Assembly: GCA_021464415.1 (NCBI GenBank)
Contig: CM038471.1
Span: 12,646,373-12,710,372 of the forward strand
Reading direction: 5' to 3'
Length of the DNA: 64,000 nt
From: Lonicera japonica
Taxonomy: Eukaryota > Streptophyta > Magnoliopsida > Dipsacales > Caprifoliaceae
The position numbers and the translations under genes were made by a program. Every line of letters begins with the position of its first letter. Position 1 is the first letter of the stretch. The notes under the pieces are model-generated. The model worked only from the letters and a program-made list of their open reading frames with translations, did not search any database and was not told where the DNA came from. Below, piece after piece: positions 10,758 to 22,370 of this stretch.

Positions 10758-12471
10758 AAAAACATCTAGCCAAATCATTTAATTTTTTTACCTTTCTCTT
10801 AATATAGTACGTACGTACGTACGATTTTCAATTATTTGATCCCACATGCTTAATTTTTACAAGAAAATTGACGCCTTTGACCCAATTTTTTTTATTATTT
10901 AAGAATTTTTGCGAGTTAGTTTTACATGCGAGTTAGTCGTATAATAATTATTATCTTTGGTATTTTATTATTTATTATTGTACTTTAATCTTTACTTAAA
11001 CATATCGCCTAGCATGAGTAATACCTAAGTAATAATCGTTAGTTACGAATCAATTAAACGTCGTCACATTAGTAATTGGCTAGAATAATTGGCGCTTTGG
11101 TAAATTTTTTAATCACTGATATTAATCATAAAATAGTTAGATGCATGCTTACGTCACTTTTATTCTCATTTAATCATTAAAAAATGTTAAACGGGGCTTA
11201 CTCAATTTGTTTTTTTCTTAATGTGGTCATTTAAATAAACTAGTATGCATTGCCATATTAGTGCTTATTAAGGGTGCCCTAGTTCTTTCACCTTAATAGC
11301 GCACGATGTTTAAAATGATTATATTTCAAGGATTCACTTAATAAAAAAAAAATATAAGTTGAAAAAAAGTGATGAATTAATATTTTAATAAAATGTTCTC
11401 TATTTTTTATTTTGTTTTTCCCTTTTTTCATACAAATTTTTTTCTTACTTGTTGTTCAAAGAATGTGATTTCACGGAAAATCAAACATTTATTAAAATAT
11501 CTTTTTTCAACTTTCTCTTAATATAATAGTAGAGTTTTCATTTATTTGATTCCACGTAGCTTAATTTTTACAAAAAAATTGATGCCTTTCGATCCCCCTT
11601 TTTTTATTATTATTACTTAATAAAGTTGAATAGTGATCGAAAAAACTAATAAAGTTTTAAGAAAAGATGGATGGAAAAATTAGATAAGTAAATTTGTGAG
11701 ATGTTCTATTAACTTTTTTATTTTTCATGAAATCTAAAACTTTATTAAGTGGATAAGAATAAATTTACGTGAGAATGAGGAAAATTCAAAGAGCATCTCC
11801 CCAAATCATTCGGTTTTTTTGTTTTCGAACTTCTCACAAAAATTTGTTGTCGGTCTTTTCAATTATTTTTAATTTTGCAATCAAAAGCATACTCGGACAC
11901 CTTACTTTTGTGTCACGTTTGAACATGATGGATTAATCCCACAATTTCAAATTATAAGTACTCCCACTTCCCTTTTTGGAGGTTTAAAATTAATTAAGAG
12001 TCTCATTTCTATTTTTGGACAAATGAACCAAATTTTGCAATGATAAATGAGTTCTACATTTGGGCATTTGGTTGTTACAAAAGGATTTTATTGGTCTTGT
12101 TTTATTAGCTTGAGCCATCACAATATATACAATTATAAAAATTAATAAAAATATATAAATAAAGATGTAAACACGATTTGACATGAAAAATAATAAAAAC
12201 GTACATTTGTTAGTGATATCAATAATTGTAAAGGAGACAAAGTAATAATACATAAAACTAACATATATTATGTGGCAATCAATCATCTATTAATTGAAAT
12301 ATTGTCATCCCTACTTTTAACTCGTACGACAAATTTATTTATGGGTATCAAAATAAAAAAAAATATCACACAACGCCAACAACCAATTGAAGGAAAAAAA
12401 AAGATTTGACAAAAAAAATAAATTGTATACAAAATAATGTGTTACACATTTTGTCTAGTGAAATGTTCTTA
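10758..12471. other. Block A flank, non-coding, with internal duplication
   Basis: AT-rich sequence without genes. A segment at about 10786-10905 recurs at about 11500-11620 (CTTTCTCTTAATATA, then a conserved TTAATTTTTACAA stretch). Much of 10900-11480 is repeated at 24480-25870 (block C) and 42690-43280 (block B), and 11720-12470 matches 41510-42320. The tetranucleotide GTAC repeats at 10808-10820. Confidence 0.6.
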
Positions 12472-12793
12472 GGCCTCGTTTGGTTCACGGATTTTAGTAC
12501 TCGGGAAAGGAAAGTCGTTCCTTTCCTTTGTTTGGTAAGTACAAATTCCGGAAACACTTTCTCGAGAGAGGGGAAAGTAGGGGGTAAAACCATTCCTCCC
12601 AAAACATATGGGATTGATTTTCCCATGTGATTTTCAAGCATTTATTGCACAAATTTTAGACAATAATACTCTTACCTAAATACTTTCCATTGTTTACCAA
12701 ACACAAGAAAGGAAATTTGACAGGAAATTTACTTTCCCACCTCCATGGGAAAGATAGAGGAATTAATTTCCTTTCCGTGAACCAAACGAGGCC
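12472..12793. mobile_element. Tourist-like MITE (PIF/Harbinger type), 322 bp
   Basis: Perfect 20-bp terminal inverted repeats GGCCTCGTTTGGTTCACGGA, with further imperfect inverted similarity inside, flanked by TTA on both sides (12469-12471 and 12794-12796). The paralogous site in block B near 42320 reads CTTATAAGACATG with a single TTA and no insertion, so the empty site is directly visible. TTA duplications and GGCCT-type ends are typical of Tourist/PIF-Harbinger MITEs. No transposase is encoded. Confidence 0.93.
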
Positions 12794-12796
12794 TTA

Positions 12797-15167
12797 TAAG
12801 ACATGCATGCATCCGGGTCCCACTATCTTTCTACTTTATGTTAATTTCACTCCTTTTGAAAAATTAAAATTGATTCCTTTTATTCTACAATTTTCCTATA
12901 GGAGATCGGAGATCAATGATTTGAGCAAACCATTCTCAATATTAATATATATAGTGGAAAAATGGATGAGTTTTCCCACCTCACGTCTACATTTGAATCA
13001 CGGGAACCCCATTTTCCTTTTCCCTTTTCCCTCCCTCCCCTTACCAACCACTATTATTAGCTGAACAAATTGAATAAAACATCGCAGCCATATCACATTA
13101 AGAATAAGGATGTGGACGTATTTTTTGAAAAAAAAAATGCATAATATACAAATTTATGTGTAAAATCACTTAATTCATTTTTTTTCTTTTTTTATGCAAT
13201 ATATATAGTAATAATATGCTTAAGTGGATCTAAGACTGTTGATTAGTGGTTTACTTGCTTCTATAGTATAGTTGGATTTTAGGTAATTTTGAAATTTAAT
13301 AGAATTTTAAATTATAAAACCAATTAAATGGTACTAAATGCGTGCCAAAACCAAAGACATCAAATGCAACTTGATCACATTTTCTGATCATGACTGATTT
13401 CAGTATAATTTGTGGTTAAAAAGTAAAATTTGTTTAGTATTATATGATATGATAAGTTAATTAATGAACAAAAAAATTAAACTTGTAATTAAAAATGAAA
13501 AAAGAACAAAAATGAAATAAGAGTTTGTAGTTAATTATGAAAATTTCCTCTACATATTGAAATAAAGATAGAAGGAGAGTACGTAGCAAAGTGATAGATT
13601 GAATTTTTCATTTTTAAATTTTGCGGGTCATGTTTGTACGCATACGACACATGTGCAACTTGTAAGTTAAAGTTAAACAATAAGAATTTAATTTTGTTGC
13701 TAGCACATATATTGATGAAAAGTAATATTGTATTTGTTAACATATATAAATATCTTATATTATGTATATAATTGATACAATCAAATTAATATCAAATTTT
13801 CCCAAATCCCTTGCTCTTATATTCCATCTTTAGGCGATTATGCATTCTTTATTTTATTATACTCTTGAACTTATATAAAAGGTTCTTGTAGTATTTTTTT
13901 TCATCAAGATATATATACAAATTCTCACATTATACACAATATCAGAGGGTTAAGATCCTCTTGTGTTGAGGTTTTAATATTATTTTTCAATGCCGGCGGG
14001 TAATTAATATTATCAACCACCAGACCACTCTTGTCACCTTACCTAAACAGTGTTTTTAGCTCACTTTTTTCACCACCTCACCTAGCCGCCATCCCAATCT
14101 CATCAAAAACAACCTCATGTGAATACCATCAATTCCATTTATAAAAAAAAAAGTGTCCCGTAACTATTCGTACTGCCCTATCATCTCACCATCATCAACC
14201 TATTACCTTCTACCCCACATCACTGGCCTACCATCCACATCAACCACCACCTTCTACCCCCACATCACTGGCCTACCAACCACATCAAACACCGCCATCT
14301 TGATCAATCCTCTCCGCTGCATGTTATACACCAAACACCACCACCATATCAGTTTGAAAAAAAAAAATTTCAAAAACCAACCCAAACAATACCCACCAAT
14401 GCAGCAATGCGCAACCTCTCGGTATCTCGTGCGCGCCTCCGTGATCCCTTGCCTCAATGCAATCTCTTGGCGCCATCATGCACTCGTCCCGGTCTTTGTA
14501 CGGGACATTACTTTCACCACTACTGCCATCGCCTCACTTCCACTAGCGGAATCATGCCAACGGCATCATAGCGGCCTGAATCACCACTATATAATACACA
14601 TTAAAATCAAAAATAAAATCCCGCTTTCAAACTCAAGTTGGTATTTGGTGGTATATTTTCGATTTTTTTCCTTATTCTTATAAAATAATTTCCAAATCTA
14701 CTGTCCAAATATTTTATTTCATAGAAAAGAAAAAAGTAACATAACATATTACCAAACAATGATCCTTTTCCAACTTCTCATAAAAAAATATATAATTTTT
14801 CTATTATGTTTTAAATTTTCTTTTATCAGACACACCTATAAGTCCGTAACATTGAATATTTTTTTTTGGACCTATAATGAGAAAAAATAAAAAGTGGAAA
14901 TTACTTAAAGAACTAAACGCATGAAACTCGAGTTAGGGTATTGAAACTCAGATATAGTAAAAAATTAATATATATATTAAAAAAGAAAATTAACATGTCT
15001 AAAACCACTTTAGATCACCCCTCTATTTAATCCCATTGCCTGATCCAAGCTATTTCAAGTGAAAGGTAAGAACCAATATAACATTGAGCTGCACTAATTA
15101 ATATAACGAATGAACTAAAGTAAGCTGGTTTCGAGCCCTAACAAACCTTTATGATCTTAAGCCACTT
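12797..15167. other. Block A, 3' flank of the first CBF gene
   Basis: Non-coding sequence matching 43440-47430 of block B apart from the insertions there. It includes a C/A-rich stretch (14030-14580) with runs of CACCACC and CATCAAC that gives an accidental open frame in several phases. No intron or domain signal supports a gene in it. Confidence 0.6.
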
Positions 15168-15860
15168 TTAGTCCTTCCACAAAGTTAAGTCAATATTCCA
15201 ATCCATCTCCCCCCAATTGAATCCTCTCTTCATGGCTGGTGGAGTTAGTAGCAAACCTTCCGCCATACTATTGATCAAGTTCGGCATGTTAAACATTGCC
15301 TCCTCGTCAACAAATGTCGAAGTTTCTGCACTCACCGACTCAACATTTAACAAACATTTTGAGTTATTATGTCTGCTCTCCACGCTAGACAAACTAGTCG
15401 ACTGTGGAGTAGTAGAGGGATAACAAGTATATGTCGGCTCTTGAAAAGTCTGGGCAGCTTCAAAAGCCGCCATTTGTATATCATTGGGTGCAGAAGACCG
15501 AGCTCTCTTTAGAATCCAAGTAGAGTCTAGGAAGTTGAGCTCGGCCTTCTCACCTCGGAGCGCCAGTGCTGCCACATCATAGGCTCGCGCTGCCATCTCC
15601 AGGGTTGGGAATGTGCCAAGCCATATTCTCGACTTTTTGTTCGGCTCACGCACTTCACACACCCATTTACTCGATTTCTTGCACCGTACTCCTCTGTAAG
15701 TTGGATGTCGAGTCTCCTTGAACTTCTTCCTCCCAGCCTTTCGCTTATTTTTTATCTGTTGCGAATCAGGTAACATATTACTAGTGGTAGCTTTAGAATT
15801 GCCAGAAAAAGACGATAATGAAATTGAAGAATGTGAAGATTGATGTTCAAGAAATTCCAT
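15168..15860 (-). CDS. CBF/DREB1-like AP2/ERF transcription factor (copy A)
   Basis: Intron-less 230-residue protein, the usual CBF size. Order: Ser-rich N-terminus; basic [17 protein letters not shown] (37-53), the CBF signature and likely nuclear signal; AP2 domain about 55-111 with WVCEVRE (Val67 and Glu72 are the DREB-type Val14/Glu19) and the RIWLGTF and [14 protein letters not shown] helix region; DSTW (112-115), a variant of the DSAW signature; acidic C-terminus ending in LWKD where CBFs typically end LWSY. CBF proteins bind CRT/DRE (CCGAC) promoter elements and activate cold and drought genes. Odd: the usual GVRRRNSGKW is [10 protein letters not shown], replacing DNA-facing positions. 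About 84% identical to 47431-48123. A TATA box lies about 60 bases upstream of the ATG. Confidence 0.95.
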   Translation of the reverse strand: MEFLEHQSSHSSISLSSFSGNSKATTSNMLPDSQQIKNKRKAGRKKFKETRHPTYRGVRCKKSSKWVCEVREPNKKSRIWLGTFPTLEMAARAYDVAALALRGEKAELNFLDSTWILKRARSSAPNDIQMAAFEAAQTFQEPTYTCYPSTTPQSTSLSSVESRHNNSKCLLNVESVSAETSTFVDEEAMFNMPNLINSMAEGLLLTPPAMKRGFNWGEMDWNIDLTLWKD

Positions 15861-16190
15861 TTTTAGAGAGAGGAGATAGAGAGAAAATTATTTTACATGA
15901 GACATTTATGCTTAAGAGGGAATATAAATAGTTTTGTCTATGTAACCAAAAAGAGGAAGGGGGACTGTGTTACATAAACTTTCAGAAAAAGGGTGGGTCC
16001 CTTTGACATCATTATTGTCTACTTTTTTCTATTTAAGGGGTACCACTTGTCATTTAGTATTTTCATGTTTCACAAATTCATTTAACAATGTCAAAAAAAA
16101 AAAAAAAAAAATTCGGCTCGAGTGTGTCCACGTGATCAGCATGTTTGATTTAGGGTCAAATATTAGTTTGATTTTAGAGGCAATGAGTTA
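15861..16190 (-). promoter_or_regulatory. Promoter region of CBF copy A
   Basis: Read on the minus strand, a TATA box (TATTTATATT, 15921-15930) lies about 60 bases before the ATG, with a CT-rich leader (CTCTCTATCTCCTCTCTC). Further upstream are GGGACCCACCC (near 15990), a conserved CTTAAATAGA segment (16030-16045) and a G-box/ABRE-like CCACGTGA (16128-16135). The arrangement is conserved in copy B and, without a gene, near 50375-50610. G-boxes suggest bHLH or bZIP control; this is inference. Confidence 0.75.
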
Positions 16191-16417
16191 AAAGAGTGTT
16201 TTCGTAATTATATTTAAGAAAATGATATTTTATATTTTTATTTTAAAATAAAAATATTTATTTTTTTTTATTTAAAATATTTTTTATTAATTTTTTTTAT
16301 TTTGTTTAAAAATAAATTAGTTACAACTGATCACTACCACCACTAATATCCCCGTCCAGAATACCGGCAACTATTACCGAAGTGTTATAACCTCACAGAA
16401 ACTCTTGCATAGGTACT
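16191..16417. other. AT-rich spacer upstream of CBF copy A
   Basis: A very A/T-rich run (16200-16320) then mixed sequence; no counterpart in block B. Nothing coding is seen. Confidence 0.4.
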
Positions 16418-16866
16418 GCAAATCTATTTTTATACTAAATTTGCAAACAAAAAAATGATACATATATATTTGAGTGCAAATTTGTTTTTGTACTAAATTT
16501 TCAAGCAACTCATGATATATTTTTAATGCAAATTTGTTTTTGCACTAAAACTCCAATCAACTAATGATACATATTTTAATGCAAATCTATTTTTACACTA
16601 AATTCGCAAGCAAAAAGTGATACATATTTTAGTGTAAATATATTTTTGCACTAAATTCTTAAGCAACTAATGATATATATTTTGTGCAAAACAGTTTTTG
16701 CACTAAATTCACAAACAAATAACGTTAAAATTTTTAGTCCCAATATGTTTTTGCACCAATCGGTAAACAAATCAAGATGTAATTTTTTGTACAAATTCAT
16801 TTTTACACTAAATTTGCAAGCAATTAAAGACGTAACTTTGAGTAAAAATTTGTTTTTGCACTATAT
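16418..16866. repeat. Minisatellite, about 53-bp unit, nine copies
   Basis: Units begin near 16418, 16476, 16528, 16581, 16633, 16685, 16738, 16790 and 16843 and follow the pattern GCAAATTTGTTTTTGCACTAAATTCGCAAGCAACTAATGATACATATTTTAGT with substitutions. Each unit contains a short palindromic-looking TTTAGTGCAAA/TTTGCACTAAA pair. It lies 0.6-1.0 kb upstream of the CBF copy A start codon and is absent from block B. The short frame across it is incidental. Confidence 0.88.
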
Positions 16867-17514
16867 AAAAATTCTCGTCAAAGCTCCCATGCCATTGTTG
16901 GAGGTACGACAATGGCCGCAGGAGCTCCGGTGGGCAGTGGTAGCAGAAGTCCTTGTGGCTAAAGCAAATTTGAACAAAGATTAGAAAATTGTCCTTGTCG
17001 CTAAAGCAAATTATAGAGGAAGTCCTTTATTTAGTTTAAAATAATAAGATGTCTTTAACTTGAATATAATTTTGGAGGAGGTACTTAGAACCCATTTTCT
17101 CTTGATTTTAAGTTGGATGTAATGTGAATAAGATTAATTGTAAACGTAATTTTATTTTTATTCGTGATTTCATTAAGCTAATTTATTTTTAATTTATGTA
17201 GGTTTTTAACATACTTTTACAGTATTATCTTTTAAAAAATTAGGAAGTATATCCACGGATAAAAATTAATTTATAATTTTATATTTGATTTTTAATTTAG
17301 ATTCCTAATCAGCATCTACTTTCATATTAATTTATTTTATATTTCTTTTAAGGGTTTATTAAAAGCTCTTTTTAATAACACTATACTAACTTAATTAGAG
17401 ATAGTTTAACTGTCCAACAAAATATAAAACATCTTTTGTCAACAACTTAATCCAATAATAGTAGTTTAACCATACACAATATTAATCATTTTCGTTTTAG
17501 CTCCAAATAAGAAT
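16867..17514. other. AT-rich intergenic DNA
   Basis: Mostly AT-rich with one GC-richer patch (16880-16980). 17070-17150 resembles block B near 48440-48480. No gene supported. Confidence 0.4.
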
Positions 17515-17860
17515 ATGGGTGCAGCGGTCAAAAAAAACGTATTTAAAATAAAAAATAAAATAAAACTGACTTCATTTTTATATATCGATATAATTTATAG
17601 AATATAATTTACAATTTTCACTCTCCAAATATCAAAAATACATCATCTCTCCAATAATATCCTATAATACCAATTTGGGACACCCGCCGAGGGTCAATTT
17701 TACCATAAGGCTGTTGACAGTGCGTCCATCTTAACCCACAAACTTAGTTTCGTATAATAGTGAATATATAAACTTACTATATGACTAAGTTTTACTCAAA
17801 CGGGTAAGCTTTACTCTTATTACACTAAATGAATAAATGTGACCCGTATCCCACAAACCA
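17515..17860 (-). repeat. Gypsy-type LTR fragment (reverse), shared with block B
   Basis: Matches 48905-49240 of block B and, in the opposite orientation, 20040-20200. It contains ATAATACCAATTTGGGACACCCG, which resembles a reversed tRNA-Met primer site next to a TGTAACACC-type LTR end. I read it as an old gypsy LTR remnant, but boundaries are unclear. Confidence 0.45.
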
Positions 17861-18311
17861 AAAAATAAAATAAAATAATAAACGGGTGAAGTATCATCCA
17901 AACGAGATCAACAAAATTTCAAAAAAAACACTACCTCAACCACATACGAGAGTTTCTCTTGGTAACATGTAAAAACTAACCTTCTCAGTACTCTAACTTC
18001 ATCGAAACTTCTTTCTAAGCTTACTTGACTTATTAAATATCTTAACCAAAAAATTTAACCCTATATCAATTAATTCCATAACAATTTAGATAGCACAAAT
18101 AATCAACATCAGTACCGAAAATTAAACAATTATCACTATAACAAAGAATTACTCTAAAAATTTATATGCATATTATATACATCCACTTGCTTCAAAAATA
18201 ACACCATAAAATATCACCATACTCCCCAAGGAAGCCCACTGTCTTCCTGCTTATGTCCACTCTTATTTTTTTAAAAATCTCCCACTCATGCATATATAGA
18301 ACAAATATACA

Positions 18312-18343
<32 letters not shown>

Positions 18344-19046
18344 TCACAAGTGTTAAACTAAAGGGCCCATCAACTATTTCTTGCCACGTTGGTTTCCAAA
18401 ACATGGTGACTTCCTCAATTTTCATTTGTCTAATCATTTCCTTGGACACATGTCCACCTTAACAAACCTAAGGTGGCTCCTAAAATCTCAATTTTTCATT
18501 TATAAAAGAATACGAGATATCACAATCTACCATCATTTAATTAAACATTTCGTCATCCAAATTTAAAACATCATCAACCCAAGTTGAAGAGGTAACGCAA
18601 TCTAACATTTGATACAAAATTATAAAGCCACGACCCACGGTGATCAAAACAATATATTAAAACTAAACCAACTATACTTTCATTATATCAAGATAATTTT
18701 AAAATATCCTCTCAGATCCTATGGAGTTGGTCTAGTGGTTTACTAGGTCCTTGTGACTATTTAGCAGGAAATTATGTTTGAATTTATCCAGACGCAGTTG
18801 CTCAATAAATAAATATATCTCCCCATTCAACAACAATAGTAAACCAAACCGTCCAACCAGTACCCGACCTGCTAATTCAATCAAAAACCGCTTTACAATA
18901 TTGTAGCACAAAAATAAAGAAAGGGACATACTCATTTGGATGATACGAGCTTGCTTCACCCAATTTATATTTTTGATTTGTATGATATGGGTCACCGTCA
19001 TTCTTTTGATGTCATAAAAGTAAAATTTGCCCGTTTAATAAAACTT
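17861..19046. other. Non-coding AT-rich region with a CA/TA microsatellite
   Basis: No gene is supported. A compound microsatellite (CACACACACACATATATATA) occupies 18312-18344. Parts of 18680-19040 resemble, inverted, sequence near 20690-20880 and 22020-22200, so these are probably decayed LTR pieces. Confidence 0.4.
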
Positions 19047-19576
19047 AGCCGTATCAGTATACACCTACAGAGAAAGAAATGATGTTGCAGACAAGCTATC
19101 CAAAATGGGAATTAATTAAGTTCAATAGCCTTTAGTGGTGGGATTCTTATCCTTCCAGTCTCTCCCACTACCTCAGTCATGATAATTCCAGTCTCCCTAG
19201 CTTGCTATAGATTCAAGCATGGATGGGTGCTATAGCTTTCCAGAGGGTTTGGGGTTTCATTTGTGTAGTTTTTCTCTGCTTTATAGCAGTTTTTGTTTTT
19301 TGAATTGCAGCATGGACTTAAAGTGTTTTCTTTTAGTCCAGATTGCAATTTCTCCATACTTGTATATGGATAGATGCCTGTATCTCCTTGCTTTGGGGGT
19401 GGGCTCTTTACACCTTCCAAATTGTATTTTCATTGTGTATTTTGTTGGCTTTGGAGATGGGCCTCTTGTCATCTCCCTCCTTCAGTACCTTCTTCTTTTG
19501 TTTTTATGTCATTGCTCTTATTCTCTGCATGTGGATATTAAGAAATTTCATTAAAAAAAAAAAAAAAAAAACTTAA
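19047..19576 (+). mobile_element. 5'-truncated LINE (L1/RTE-like) 3' end with poly(A)
   Basis: The segment opens with coding remnants of a LINE C-terminus: a frame ending YRERNDVADKLSKMGIN then a stop at about 19117-19119, typical of the RNase H tail of plant LINE ORF2. A 3' untranslated region follows, ending in an A-run (19551-19570). An imperfect target duplication flanks it: AAACTTAGCCGTATCAGTA upstream (about 19040-19058) and AACTTAACGGTATAGTAAA after the A-run (about 19570-19588). Truncated 5' end, poly(A) and long TSD together indicate target-primed reverse transcription. Non-functional. Confidence 0.78.
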
Positions 19577-19599
19577 CGGTATAGTAAACTTATATATTT

Positions 19600-20199
19600 T
19601 AATTCGAAATTAAAATTAATCTTATTCTCACTCCATCAAGACATTCAACTTAAACTCAAACTAAGATTTGACCCTAAATCTAATATGCTGGTCACGCGGA
19701 CTACTCAACCCCATTGATAAATGAATTTGAGAAACGTAAAAATACTGAATGAAAGGATAACAATAATTAATAATTTTTTTTTGTTCTATGATAATTAATA
19801 ATTTCTTCTAATAAGGTAAAAAAGGACCCACCCTTCTTGCATGTGAACGTTGAACTTCTTTTCAGAAGAAGAAGTACTCTTTTCTTTATAAAATTTTATG
19901 TTAATGTAAATTATATACCGTCCTTTATTTTAATTTTTGTGGAACACGTGACTTGAGGCAGTGTGAAATTGAATAGGAATTTATTTATTTTTTGGACAAA
20001 ATTGAATAGGAGGTTAGATGTGTTTAGTTTATATTTTTGTTGATAGTACTAGGAGATGGTGTATTGTCAATATTTAGAGAATGAAAATTTTAAATTGTAT
20101 TTTACAAATTATATTGAAATAAAAAAATGAACTTGGTTTGATTTTTCATTTATGTTAAATATATTTTTCTTTTTACTCTCGTAGGCTAGAGGGTCATAA
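19600..20199 (+). repeat. Orphan copy of the CBF upstream region joined to an LTR end
   Basis: Read as reverse complement, 19620-19860 matches the CBF upstream sequences at 15980-16170 and 48260-48440: the GGGTGGGTCC motif, the TTTCATGTTTC-like segment and the G-box neighbourhood, here changed to CACGCG at 19693-19698. The following stretch to 20199, with CACGTG at 19945-19950, matches 50044-50330 in inverted orientation and ends like a gypsy LTR (GAGGGTCATA). No AP2 coding sequence lies downstream. Confidence 0.6.
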
Positions 20200-20290
20200 T
20201 TTAATATCAGATGTTAAGTTGCAACAACTTTTTAATTATGGGTCGACTTATTTCAAATTTTGAGGATGAAATTTTTTGGAAGGAAGATAT
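20200..20290 (+). mobile_element. Very short LTR-element interior (primer site to polypurine tract)
   Basis: After an LTR-like end comes AATATCAGATG, a degraded tRNA-Met primer site (canonical TGGTATCAGA), and only about 60 bases later TTTTGAGGATGAAATTTTTT and a purine run GGAAGGAAGATA (20278-20289) like the 3' end of gypsy elements. The inverted equivalent lies at 49951-50042. This is what an internally deleted or TRIM-like gypsy derivative would leave. Confidence 0.5.
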
Positions 20291-22370
20291 ATTACTATAA
20301 TCCATATTTTTATAATAATAGAAATATTTTTATTTTATTATGATATATATATACCTATATATCTATTTGTGTAAGTAAAAGTTTGCGCATTAATTATATA
20401 CATAGGAAGCTTAATGCAGTCATGCTTATGTCAAAGCGCCGCTTTGCAATTTGGTATTCTACGTGGCTAGCTTCTTTTCAAAAACCATGGATCCCACTTA
20501 TTGTTTTCATGTGTTTTCACTTGGTATATATAAGAGCATCTACAACTGAAATGATATTTAATGGACAAATATGTAAATTTTGTTTTAAATTTGATTGAAG
20601 TTACATCGCATATGGTAATAAAATTAATCATATGAATAAATTAAGCTTATTTGTTTGGCTGTGAAAAATGCTTAGTAGAAAAATTAAAATGTCAAACGGG
20701 CAAAAAATAATACGAGTATGTCATGCTGGTTTAAATGATACAAGCATGCTTCACTCGTTTGTCTTTTTTTGGTTTGTGGGATACGGATCACCTTTATTTT
20801 TTTGGTATCATAAGAGTAAATCTTACCCCATTTTAATAAAACTTAGCCATATGGTAAGTTAAAAAAATTTAACGACAAAAAATGTACATATATATCAATT
20901 TTTTAAAACACCCGTGTCTAGGTTGAATTTTTTTATTAATTTTTGTGGAGGTGATATATTCACTCCATAGACCATCTTTACAAATTTTCATAAAAAAAAT
21001 TATTGATTTATCTTTTAAATGGTTATCTATTCTTTTTATTAATGTGAGAAAATTTATTTTTATAACCTAACTGGATATATGTTTGTTGATTAATTATATA
21101 TGTAGGAAGCTTACATATTCGGTGAGTTACTAGAGGAGGGATAAGGTTGGGTTACGTGTGAGTAGGAGATAAGGTGCTCACGCGCCTTATATCAAAGAAG
21201 CCGCCTTGCAATTTGGTAAGGCGGCCACTTATTGTTTTCTGGTGTTTTCACTTAATTGATATAAGAGCATTCAGAACTGAAATGATATTTAATGGACAAC
21301 TATGCAGGGGCGGAGACACATGGGGTCGAGAGGGGCCACTGTTACACCTGAGATTTTGGAGCTTTTCTGGCTAGCTATGTTATATTTGGAGGTTGGAAGC
21401 GAGTACGTGCATGCATAATTCAGGGGCGGGTGTTGTATTTAGAGACGGACACACTGAAAGTGGCGGAGGGGTTAATGTGCAAGAAAAGGCAAAATTTGGT
21501 TTGTATTTGTTCGCTATTGATCAAAGTGAAGCTCCCTTTATGTCTTTATTTACGACGATTTTGTTTTATTATTCAGTCTGTTGCCCTTTCTTTTATATAT
21601 GGTTCTTCATTTCTTTTCTAATTTATATTTACAGCTCTCAATCATCAAATTGCTCCAATATTTGGAATCAATTGTGAGATGATCTTATGAATGATTTCTG
21701 GGTAACATATATTAAGAAATATGTTTTTAAATTAAGTTACAGCCAATGAAAATATGATTCAGTATTTTCAAAATTTGAAGTCTCGAATGAAAATATTATA
21801 ACTAAATATGTAATTTCAATTTTTGATGGATATGATGTTAAATACTTTAATATAATATTTGAATTTTGGCCTTATTACAGTATAAGCAAAAAATTATTAG
21901 AAACCTATTAATTTGGCCCTTCTTGAATATAATTCATGACTCCACCCCTGCAAATATGTAACTTAAGTTTTAACTTTGGATTAAAGTTACACTGCATATG
22001 GTAACAAAATTCATCATATAAGTAAGCTTATATAGGTAAAAGATGCATGGTAGAAAAATTAAAATGCCAAACGGGCGAAGGATGATACAAGTATGCCATG
22101 CTCATGATCGAGTTGTTGAGTCGATTGGTGTTATGTGGTGTAGGATTGGAGAACGGTGTTGGATTGAATTAGCGAATCGGGTGTTAGTCGAATAATTTCG
22201 TCTATTTTTTCTTTTTTTGTAGATGGGGGAGATCGATATATATGATGTATATTTCATTTTGTAGAGAGGATATTGCATATTTGTATTTTAAAATTATCTT
22301 GATATACTAAAAATACGATTTGTGTAGTTTAATTTCTTTTACCGACCCTCGCAGGTTTGAGCGTCACAAT
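20291..22370 (+). repeat. LTR-like region with a partial internal duplication
   Basis: Follows the purine tract and ends near 22370 with sequence (TACCGACCCTCGCAGGTTTGAGCGTCACAA) resembling the LTR end at 20185-20200. Segments at 20370-20640 and 21070-21304/21951-22020 are diverged copies of each other (AGGAAGCTTA, CCTTGCAATTTGG, AACTGAAATGATATTTAATGGACAA). The second copy is interrupted by the hAT element at 21305. No coding content. Confidence 0.5.
21305..21950. mobile_element. Non-autonomous hAT element, 646 bp
   Basis: Ends CAGGGGCGGAG and CTCCACCCCTG form hAT-style terminal inverted repeats. The flanking 8-mers CAACTATG (21297-21304) and CAAATATG (21951-21958) are an 8-bp target duplication with one mismatch. 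The paralogous stretch near 20565 reads GGACAAATATGTAAA without insertion, giving the empty site. The open frames inside are short and show no transposase motif. Confidence 0.9.

Noticed and set aside
12366..12641. Short frames over the 12.5-kb region on both strands
   Set aside because: They read through the Tourist-like MITE and its inverted repeats and are absent at the empty site in block B.
14153..14683. 176-codon plus-strand frame downstream of CBF copy A
   Set aside because: C/A-rich low-complexity sequence; the matching region in block B (44371-44694) does not keep the frame, so it is not under coding constraint.
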